From a virus, in IMG/VR virus record IMGVR_UViG_3300010149_000108, positions 1 through 28,128 of that record: a stretch of DNA of 28,128 bases, one strand, 5' to 3'. The position numbers and the translations under genes were made by a program. Shown one piece after another: positions 21,801 through 28,128 of the stretch (the stretch's first letter is position 1; the number at the start of each line of letters is the position of its first letter). The notes below the pieces were generated by a model. The model saw only the letters and a program-made list of their open reading frames with translations. It ran no database searches and had not been told where the DNA came from.

Positions 21801-24800
21801 AGATTTTATTACGAGTGCTGCATCTGCTAGTGGAAACTTAACTTTTGCTGCTCAACTTCCATTTGGTACTCAACGCTTTGCTCCTTTCTCAGATAAGAAC
21901 TTCTTGATTACTGTTCTAGAGACAGGTGTTGCTGAGCATGCTATTGATTCGAGTGGAGCTCTTCAATTGTTTGGTGGTCCTCTTAAGAAAGGTGATGTAG
22001 TTTACGTTGATCCTGAATATGTAACTATTGCTCAATCAGATAGTAATCTAACTGCAGGAAGTGTCACAATTAATTTCCCTGAAAATCATTTTGGTGATAT
22101 CACTGCTCTGCGTACTGCTCTAGAAGCAAGAGCTGCAAATCCTCAATCAGGTGATCCCGATTGGACTCTTCCTGAAAACAACTTCCCTAAGATGAAGTTG
22201 ACTGCTACTTTAGAAGTATCTAAAGCAAAACCAAGACTCAAAACTTCTATTCTGAACAAGCAAATTATTGTTCAATCTGGAGGAACTTCTGTAGTACCAC
22301 TAAGAGGACAAGAACTTGGTGGCGAAACTATTCAAATTACTTCTTACTCAGATGTCTTCAAATTAAGATATGTTTATGAAGGATCTGTTTCTTCTCCTCC
22401 TACTGTAGATGCTGGAGGTAATCTTATTAGCGGAGTAGATGTTTCTAATAAGTATACATTTGACAATGGACAAAGAGATACATTTTATGATGTTGCAAGA
22501 TTGGTTTTAAAACCAGGTCTTACTGCACCTACAGGTCAACTTGTAATTGCATTTGATTACTTCGAGCACTCACAAGGTGACTTCTGTACTATCGATTCGT
22601 ATTTGCATGAAGCAGGTGTAACTGAGAAAGACATTCCATCTTTTAACTCATCTGTTAGTGGTTTAGTATCACTTAAAGATGTTATTGATTTCAGACCTAA
22701 AGTAGATAACTCTAACATACTTCCTGGATATCAAGATAAAACTTTCCTTTCAGAATCTGACTTCTTGTCATTCTCTGGTGTATCTGGTATTCCCGCTAAT
22801 TGTCCATCGGATGATTCTAATCTAGAATTTACTATCAAGTATAATAAAGAGCAATACCTTGATAGAATTGATGGTGTGTTCTTGAATACTGATGGAAATT
22901 TTGTTGTTAAGAAAGGAAATTCTTCACTTAACCCATCACGTCCAGAGACAATCAGCGATTCTACTCCACTCTACTATCTCTACATTCCTGCATTTACAGA
23001 TTCTTACAGAGATGTCCGTATTATTCCTGTAGAGAATAAGCGTTACACGATGAAGGATATTGGAAAATTAAATCAACGTGTCGAACGTCTAGAGTATTAT
23101 ACTTCTCTTAGTGTTTTAGAACAGCAAACACTGAACATGCAAGTTACCGATGATATTGGTCTTGACAGATTTAAGTGTGGTTTTTATGTAGATAACTTTG
23201 AAACACATAAAGGAGATATCAAATCAATAGATCATGTATGTTCTATTGATACTCAGCAGTCTGTTCTTAGACCACAAGTTAGTGAAGATAGTTTCCTCGT
23301 CAAGGAAATTAATACTAGAAATGATCAAAGAGAAGTTTCTGGTTATGTTAACAATAAAGGTGTTCTAACACTACCATATACTAATCGTAGATTACTTGGT
23401 AATAATTTTGCTACGAAGACAATTAATCCAAATCCATTTGTTGTTCTTCAATATGTTGGTGATCTATCCGTAGACCCCAATGTTGATTCTTGGTACGATA
23501 GATCTATTGCTCCTCTAGTTACAGATAACAATACGGATCTATTTGTACCCTTCCTTGCTAAAGAAGATCTAGAAGTGGCATTCGCAAGTCTGTACAATTC
23601 CTTTATTGTAACCTGGTCTGGCACCGAAAGATCTTTCTATAATATCAATCCTCTATCAAAAACCAATACAGAAATATCTGGTGAAGAAGTTATCAAAGCA
23701 AATGTTGCGAGTTCTTCTAATATCAGTCCGATGAATAATGAGATCGGTAAAGGTATTTCTTCTAGAACTAGTCGCGGTAAGTCTGTTGCAGCTGCACTGC
23801 AATATTTTGCTCGCAGCATTCCAGTTAAATTTACCATCCGTAGACTTAAACCAAAAACTGAAGTATACGTATACTTAGAAGGTAAGAAGATTAACAGATG
23901 GGTTGTTCCTGATATTAGATTTACTGGTATTCCTGGCAACTCATTATCTACTTTCAATGCACCTATCATCACTGACGAAAGTGGCAATGCTAGTGGTATT
24001 GTTTTGATCCCTGCTGGTAAAGCACCTAGAGAATCTGCTGCATGGACAGGAGAAGCAGAAACAGTATCGTATGATGATTCATCTGAAGAAGTTAGAATTA
24101 CTACTGGAGAAAAAACTTTACGCTTTACTTCCAGTGCAACGAACCGCAACAAAGCAGATGTAGAAACATTTGCAGAAACTAAGTTCTATGCATCAGGTCT
24201 TCTTCCCGATAATCCTGCTAGCATCGTATCCACGAAACCAGCATACTTCAAGGCAAATGAAGGAACTCAATTGGTTACAAATAATACCGAAGTTGAGCAA
24301 AAACCAAATCCTTTAGCACAAACATTTAAAGTTGAAGAGTATGATGAAGGTGTGTTTGCTACTGGTGTAGATCTATACATTTCTAAGAAGAGTGATTCTA
24401 TTCCTATTAGAGTATACCTTACCGATGTAGATTCAGAAAAACCAGGTAAAAATATTATTCCTGGCACAGAAATTGTCAAGGAACCATATACTTATGTTAA
24501 AGCATATGTATCAGCTTCTGTAACTGTTATTAAGGAAGAAAATATTATTGGTGTAACAACCAATGCTTCTGGTCCTATCCTTAAAATCTTAGACAAGAAC
24601 AATAACCAACTTCCTGTATCAGAAGATAATGAAATTCAATTAAATAACGAACAAGTATATACTTTTGTTCTATCTAATAACAATGGTACTGCTTTCATAG
24701 CAAACGAGGAATTAAAACTTAACTCTATTACAGTATTCAATAACGCAAACAATACAGAGATCTCTGCACGTATCGCAAAAGACTCTGGTGTTGTTTCTGT

Positions 24801-27096
24801 AATGAAAGTAACTAATACAGGATCTAATTATGATTCTGCAACTATCACCATTGAGTCTCCAAGTCTTCCTGGTGGCAGTAACGCTACTGGTAGTGTTAAA
24901 GTATCTGATGGTCTCATCTATGACACTACAATTACACTTTCTGGTAGAGGTTATACAGAACCACCTTCTGTTGTTATTAGAGGATCTGGTATCGGTAACA
25001 CTGGTGCTACTATTGAAACTGAAATTGAAATCACAGAACCTGCTGTCAGAATGGGTGTTGCTGAAGATGTGGATGGCGGTATCCCATCAGTAACTCCAAC
25101 TAACTTTATGTTTGACTACCCTGTATTCTTGCAAAACAATACAGAATATTCTCTAGTTGTAGAAACTGATTCTAAAGACTATAACATTTGGGTATCTAAG
25201 TTAGGTGAAACTGAAATTGCTACAAATACAACAGTTACCACAAATCCATCACTAGGATCTGTTTACAAATCACAGAATACTGGTTCCTGGGTAGAGGATC
25301 TATTTGAAGATATTAAATTTACTCTATACAGAGCAGAGTTTGATATCTCTAATACTGCATCCATTGATCTCACAACTATTAGTCAAGGTTATGAGAACAT
25401 GATCGAGAATCCTCTAGAAACATATGCATTTGCTAATGCCAATGCAACATCATCTCTCTTTAAAAATAACAATAACATTATTAAAGTAAATCATAAAAAT
25501 CATGGTTTTGATTTAAACAATTCGTATGTATTCTTTAAAAATTTAGATACGACTGCTGGATTCACTCAAGGTTCTTTGAATACAACTCTATTTAAAGTTT
25601 CCAATGCTGGTCTTGACACATTTAATATCAGTGGTATTGGTAGAGCAGCAGACACAATTACTGGTGGCGGCGCAAATGGATTGATTGCTTCTAATAAAAA
25701 ATATGAAAGACTATTAGCACAGATTGCTTACTTGCAGTCTCCTTCTACAAACATCGAAACTTTTGTTAAATCAACAGATGTTATTGCTGTTGACTCTTCA
25801 ACTGAAAACTATAACTCATATGGTCCAGTAGATTTTGAGAAGACTTTCCTAAATGAAGAGCAATTCTTTATTAATCAAAAAGTAATTGCTTCTGATATTA
25901 ATGTTTTGATGAATGATTTAGAAAGAAGTCTTACTTACAGATTAAATCTATCATCCAACAAATCTTATCTTTCTCCAATTATTGATTTAAATACCTCTTC
26001 TATTAAAATTTCTTCTAATAGAGTTGAGAATGCCAAAGGAAAGGAAGGAAGATATGGCAAGAGATTGCAAGTTGTAGAATTCTTCCCAGTATATTCATTT
26101 GTTGTCGCTGGTAATAGTGTTGACGTAAGTCTTGGACAAACAGTAGAAGGTGTTGGTTACGAGGCAAGCGGTATTGAGGCATCTGGTGCTCGCGGAGAAA
26201 TTGTATTCTGGAATCAATCAAACTCCACGATACTTGTCAAGGTTAAAAATCAAAGCAACTTTATATCTGGAGAGCAATTATTCTTCTCCATTCAATCGCA
26301 AGCAGGTGAAAGTTTTGAAAATGACACCATTAGAATTTCTGGGGCGGCACCACAACTCATTAGACCTAACTTCAATTTTGATCAATTAGTGACAGCAATT
26401 AATCCTTCTGCCACTACGACAAATTATGATAATTTAATTGCAGGAACAGTTACTTCTTGGGATGTTCCTAATCAAATATTGATTTTGGAAAATGATAAAG
26501 AACCTGTCAATTCTGACTATAATTCAGATAACAAATCTGGTTCATTTGTTAGAGCACAGCAAGTTGCAGATCAAGCATCTGATATTCTTAGAGTTGGTGA
26601 TCTTGTTTCCTGGTCTGGGTTGATAGCAGGTTATGAAAAGTTATACGAAATTAAATCTATGAGATTTACTGATGGAGTTGACTTTGTTCCTGAAAATAGT
26701 GCTAAAGAAACATCTGCTGTTGCTAAGTACACCACAAAAGAAATTGCTCTTAAGACTCAAGCATCAGGAATTGATGTTATCATTACTGCAAACGTATCAA
26801 ATTCTGAAAATATTAAACTATCCTACAAAACAAAAACAACTTCTGTTCAGAAGAAATTTGAGGATATTGAATGGATTCTATTTAATGATACTGGTATGCC
26901 TATCAATCCAGAGAATGCAACTCCACAAAATACTATCTCCGCTCAGAAAGAAGAACAATCTGCTTATCAAGAGTTCAGATATAGTGTTGACAACTTAGAT
27001 GACTTTATTTCGTTTGGTGTCAAAGTTACCATGTCATCTGATGATCCTGCATATGTACCCAAAATTCAGGATATTAGAGTAGTTGCTTCGGTATGA
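18874..27096 (+). CDS. giant DUF4815-type virion structural protein, 2740 aa
   Basis: The start (NASPYFEDFDSQNNFYKVLFRPGFAVQTRELTTLQSVL) is the DUF4815 signature: a D-F-D entry, the PGFAVQTREL core and T-x-L-Q. The family's later landmarks follow in order: YTMKDIGKLNQRVERLEYY (from residue 1391), the stretch NNFATKTINPNPFVVLQYVG, then RRLKPKTEVYVYLEG, and NPLAQTFKV with a following FATGVDLYIS (from residue 1812). DUF4815 proteins are large tail or baseplate proteins of myoviruses. The extra length lies between the landmarks and at the C-terminus and contains G-S-x-Y and G-R-G-Y-x-x-P-P repeats (near 24811 and 24950). The frame is intact. It probably forms the baseplate periphery or fibre attachment, near where T4 has gp9-gp12; that role is inferred. 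Its stop shares ATGA with the next gene. Confidence 0.85.
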   Translation: MPQNTNLNASPYFEDFDSQNNFYKVLFRPGFAVQTRELTTLQSVLQTQLESFGRNVFKQGDLVVPGEVGFNTKLNYVKLSSVSEVAISDEAGNVVYQKYDISQLVGLKIQGVSSSVIASVIATEFGSDTESDTIYVNYLDSGASGDEERFRQGETLEVIGGVNSPLLVVGTDGVSLPTSISVTDPDTGIEQFIDSPALGFASAIKVEEGIYFVNGYFVRNAEQLLVVSKYYDAPSSKIGFKIVESLVTPEEDSSLYDNARGYSNFSAPGAHRLKISLELVKYGYYDLTDKNFIQLLLIKSGTIQKQIKANDYSLVEAAIAKKTFDESGDYVVEPFPLQVREYYQNDNNLGFYTADADGLVNGLSVNQASAKLLGTIGSGKAYIKGYEVKNKESKYLEIDKARDTIKRENQTLKTTGLTSFYISNVYGTTPLNAEGAELTSYPTLFLNSTYNDGSVGLNDTEANDGVKQTTNRRGQGYGVEEGVKTIYCQIEAGSGFGIADMTDANFKSTFKKLYFIKTRSSSQVTSFGEVDVLAFSIVSRPEISAAGANQFVEITVKGNRSELDIFVIDYDASASNKLRKLFKSQADVEDNSSELFDLRDYNETITPIVGIAKPKNIALKEISSGFNKDLDKIVSKGRLAGGLEQYNSIFDLSYFAPQFFTRILLETQITGDSFNPGKYIYGSISGAIAVIEGGTLATYSSVAKLFVTMVFGEFKGGETITSETGETIKIATDNTISHFIIPTRGDSYAAGTRIILDGVTFDESSIAIVRSGAGALDSIYVSDRNSTDTLYSRPPIVEFTGTVPTNAAIVTPVLFRNTVYTYSPKNIKSVFSQFGSGNANKFSADIELEKTGYVNTLSVTDFTFSGTAGYKFIECNGFGGDASKNLVQGDVVQFSDVTGAVYKYIVQYATRPDGTKRSRIYLDRVLQANAENASVVLQRPIIENPSGTLVFPTGDKQIKTLIDSSEDSKIKYYFRRDFITSAASASGNLTFAAQLPFGTQRFAPFSDKNFLITVLETGVAEHAIDSSGALQLFGGPLKKGDVVYVDPEYVTIAQSDSNLTAGSVTINFPENHFGDITALRTALEARAANPQSGDPDWTLPENNFPKMKLTATLEVSKAKPRLKTSILNKQIIVQSGGTSVVPLRGQELGGETIQITSYSDVFKLRYVYEGSVSSPPTVDAGGNLISGVDVSNKYTFDNGQRDTFYDVARLVLKPGLTAPTGQLVIAFDYFEHSQGDFCTIDSYLHEAGVTEKDIPSFNSSVSGLVSLKDVIDFRPKVDNSNILPGYQDKTFLSESDFLSFSGVSGIPANCPSDDSNLEFTIKYNKEQYLDRIDGVFLNTDGNFVVKKGNSSLNPSRPETISDSTPLYYLYIPAFTDSYRDVRIIPVENKRYTMKDIGKLNQRVERLEYYTSLSVLEQQTLNMQVTDDIGLDRFKCGFYVDNFETHKGDIKSIDHVCSIDTQQSVLRPQVSEDSFLVKEINTRNDQREVSGYVNNKGVLTLPYTNRRLLGNNFATKTINPNPFVVLQYVGDLSVDPNVDSWYDRSIAPLVTDNNTDLFVPFLAKEDLEVAFASLYNSFIVTWSGTERSFYNINPLSKTNTEISGEEVIKANVASSSNISPMNNEIGKGISSRTSRGKSVAAALQYFARSIPVKFTIRRLKPKTEVYVYLEGKKINRWVVPDIRFTGIPGNSLSTFNAPIITDESGNASGIVLIPAGKAPRESAAWTGEAETVSYDDSSEEVRITTGEKTLRFTSSATNRNKADVETFAETKFYASGLLPDNPASIVSTKPAYFKANEGTQLVTNNTEVEQKPNPLAQTFKVEEYDEGVFATGVDLYISKKSDSIPIRVYLTDVDSEKPGKNIIPGTEIVKEPYTYVKAYVSASVTVIKEENIIGVTTNASGPILKILDKNNNQLPVSEDNEIQLNNEQVYTFVLSNNNGTAFIANEELKLNSITVFNNANNTEISARIAKDSGVVSVMKVTNTGSNYDSATITIESPSLPGGSNATGSVKVSDGLIYDTTITLSGRGYTEPPSVVIRGSGIGNTGATIETEIEITEPAVRMGVAEDVDGGIPSVTPTNFMFDYPVFLQNNTEYSLVVETDSKDYNIWVSKLGETEIATNTTVTTNPSLGSVYKSQNTGSWVEDLFEDIKFTLYRAEFDISNTASIDLTTISQGYENMIENPLETYAFANANATSSLFKNNNNIIKVNHKNHGFDLNNSYVFFKNLDTTAGFTQGSLNTTLFKVSNAGLDTFNISGIGRAADTITGGGANGLIASNKKYERLLAQIAYLQSPSTNIETFVKSTDVIAVDSSTENYNSYGPVDFEKTFLNEEQFFINQKVIASDINVLMNDLERSLTYRLNLSSNKSYLSPIIDLNTSSIKISSNRVENAKGKEGRYGKRLQVVEFFPVYSFVVAGNSVDVSLGQTVEGVGYEASGIEASGARGEIVFWNQSNSTILVKVKNQSNFISGEQLFFSIQSQAGESFENDTIRISGAAPQLIRPNFNFDQLVTAINPSATTTNYDNLIAGTVTSWDVPNQILILENDKEPVNSDYNSDNKSGSFVRAQQVADQASDILRVGDLVSWSGLIAGYEKLYEIKSMRFTDGVDFVPENSAKETSAVAKYTTKEIALKTQASGIDVIITANVSNSENIKLSYKTKTTSVQKKFEDIEWILFNDTGMPINPENATPQNTISAQKEEQSAYQEFRYSVDNLDDFISFGVKVTMSSDDPAYVPKIQDIRVVASV

Positions 27097-27287
27097 TAAA
27101 GGTTGAAGGTCATGATGGTCTTTATCGAGACCCAGATTCGGGGGCGATTGTAACTACACGATCGTCTCCTAATAAGACCGCATCCCATACAATCAAAGGA
27201 ATGCGGACTGACATAAATACATTGAAGGAAGAACTATCTGATATTAAACATCTTCTTAGAGAGATATTAAGAAATGCCAGCAATTAA
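27093..27287 (+). CDS. 64-aa coiled-coil protein, virion-associated
   Basis: It starts MIKVEGHDGLYRDPDSGAIV, a compact loop-and-strand segment, then TRSSPNKTASHTIKGM and a C-terminal helix with regular leucines and isoleucines (INTLKEELSDIKHLLREIL, about residues 41-59) that should form a coiled coil. Small proteins of this type follow the large structural genes in marine T4-like phages; function unknown. It overlaps the DUF4815-type gene by ATGA and the next gene by 14 bases, so all three are probably coupled. Possibly a linker or trimerisation helper for the fibre-like protein that follows. Confidence 0.8.
   Translation: MIKVEGHDGLYRDPDSGAIVTTRSSPNKTASHTIKGMRTDINTLKEELSDIKHLLREILRNASN
27212..27219 (+). 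promoter_or_regulatory. possible late promoter box CATAAATA
   Basis: It lies inside the 64-aa gene and ends 55 nt before the ATG of the fibre-like gene. It matches the late box at seven of eight positions, but the spacing is longer than at the other sites, so it may be chance. Confidence 0.3.
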
Positions 27288-28128
27288 CGTCGCAAAAACA
27301 GATACCTTTGAGATTCAAAGGCAGAAGATCAATAATATTGGAACGCAAATTTTCAATATTTCGGCTGGTGGTAGTGACCTGGCTACTGGAGAATTAAAAC
27401 TAGGAGACGGAACTAAAACAGCTCCTTCTCTGGCATTCACTAGTGAAGGAACTTTAGGTTTATACAAACCAGCATCACAAGAGATTGGTTTTGTTGCTGC
27501 TGGTAAAGATATTATCAACTATAGACCAGATGGTATTTACTCTTTCCAAGATCTTTATATTAGAAAAAGAATTCTATTGAATTCTGGTCTTACTATTCAG
27601 GATGAAGGTCAGAATTATGATCCAGGTGTATATACTGGTCTTGACCTAACAGGTGGTTCTGGTTCTAATGGTTTAATTGACATAGTTGTTGAAGCGTTTA
27701 ATGGATCTGTAACTAATAATGGTAATAACTATCTTTCAGGAGATTATAGTGATATTCCTTTAGTTACTGATGGTAGTGGTTCTGGAGTTCAGGTCTCGTT
27801 TTCTACTGCCGCACCAGTAATTGCAATTGGAAACGCTGGTAGTGGTTATGATGATAATGAATATGGTTCTGTTGAACCAGTATCATCTGGAACTGGAACT
27901 GGTTTAGTTGTAACACTAATTATTTCTGGTGGTGTATTGACATCTGTTTCTGTAGACGAAACAGGAAGTGGTCATAATTCATCCGATACATTCACAATTG
28001 ATAACACGACGCTAACTTATATTGATGAAGCTACAGGACTAGAGGCACAGAGTGGTGGTTCTGGCATTCAATTAACTATTAGTAATAACGTTAATGAAGT
28101 TGATGTAGCAACTTTAACTTTTCAAGAA
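27274..28128 (+). CDS. fibre-like virion structural protein, N-terminal 285 aa (cut by window end)
   Basis: The frame runs open from the ATG at 27274 to the last base. The N-terminus (MPAINVAKTDTFEIQRQKIN) leads to a segment with LGDGTKTAPSLAFTSEGTLGLYKP (residues about 42-65), a pattern common at the start of marine phage fibre and tail proteins that resemble the decorated N-termini of chaperone-dependent fibres. After residue 120 come G- and S-rich beta repeats: AGSGYDDNEYG, then ISGGVLTSVSVDETGSGHN. These match the G-S-G-Y repeats in gp8 and the two giant proteins. It overlaps the 64-aa gene by 14 bases. It is probably a distal fibre or fibre-base protein; the receptor-binding end is beyond the window. 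Confidence 0.75.
   Translation, partial: MPAINVAKTDTFEIQRQKINNIGTQIFNISAGGSDLATGELKLGDGTKTAPSLAFTSEGTLGLYKPASQEIGFVAAGKDIINYRPDGIYSFQDLYIRKRILLNSGLTIQDEGQNYDPGVYTGLDLTGGSGSNGLIDIVVEAFNGSVTNNGNNYLSGDYSDIPLVTDGSGSGVQVSFSTAAPVIAIGNAGSGYDDNEYGSVEPVSSGTGTGLVVTLIISGGVLTSVSVDETGSGHNSSDTFTIDNTTLTYIDEATGLEAQSGGSGIQLTISNNVNEVDVATLTFQE

Noticed and set aside
23637-24152. 171-codon open frame on the - strand within the DUF4815-type gene
   Set aside because: It lies inside an intact, recognised 2740-codon gene and shows no start signals or family pattern.
1-28128. CRISPR array, insertion sequence, integrase, attachment site or auxiliary metabolic photosynthesis gene
   Set aside because: I looked for regularly spaced repeats, transposase or integrase motifs, and psbA, psbD or hli-type sequences and saw none in this window.

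Overview
The window is a 28-kb piece of a T4-like myovirus genome, most likely a cyanophage of marine Synechococcus or Prochlorococcus. All supported genes lie on the + strand. The assignment rests on a collinear baseplate set: a gp25-type protein, a gp6-type Baseplate_J protein, a giant protein in the gp7 position, a gp8-type wedge protein and a giant DUF4815-type virion protein. T4-like late promoter boxes (TATAAATA or CTAAATA) stand in front of several of these genes, and a PAAR-type spike tip and several tiny genes typical of cyanophages are also present. No host gene, tRNA, integrase or insertion sequence is visible.

Region 1 (1-2060) holds seven small genes of 62-108 codons. Most have their own sigma70-like -10 box and a GC-rich hairpin at or just after the stop codon, so they look like independent small transcription units rather than an operon. 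They are richer in G+C than the late genes. Three have a -10 box ending exactly 6 nt before the ATG, which predicts leaderless transcripts. The last gene resembles a lone HicA-type toxin and is followed by the only textbook rho-independent terminator in the window (2035-2059).

Region 2 (2126-4353) begins with a late promoter. It holds a tightly packed, overlapping series: a 38-codon gene, two small proteins, the PAAR tip, a very basic 48-residue protein with its own strong promoter, an Fe(II)/2-oxoglutarate oxygenase-like protein, an uncharacterised protein with a GGHAICPFA motif, and a 58-residue protein. Four of these genes are very small or overlap a neighbour and would be missed or mis-started by a simple ORF call.

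Region 3 (4385-28128) is the baseplate and fibre module: gp25, gp6, a 3253-residue gp7-position protein, a 181-residue unknown, gp8, a 2740-residue DUF4815-type protein, a 64-residue coiled-coil protein, and the start of a fibre-like protein that runs off the end. The two giant genes fill about 64 percent of the window. The gp7-position protein carries an embedded YHYH-type domain and several families of internal repeats. One repeat type (a short strand, then G-S-G-Y, then P-P and a second strand) also occurs in gp8, the DUF4815 protein and the fibre-like protein, which suggests a shared beta module spread across the baseplate periphery. Together regions 2 and 3 build the tail tip and baseplate; region 1 probably acts inside the cell early in infection.
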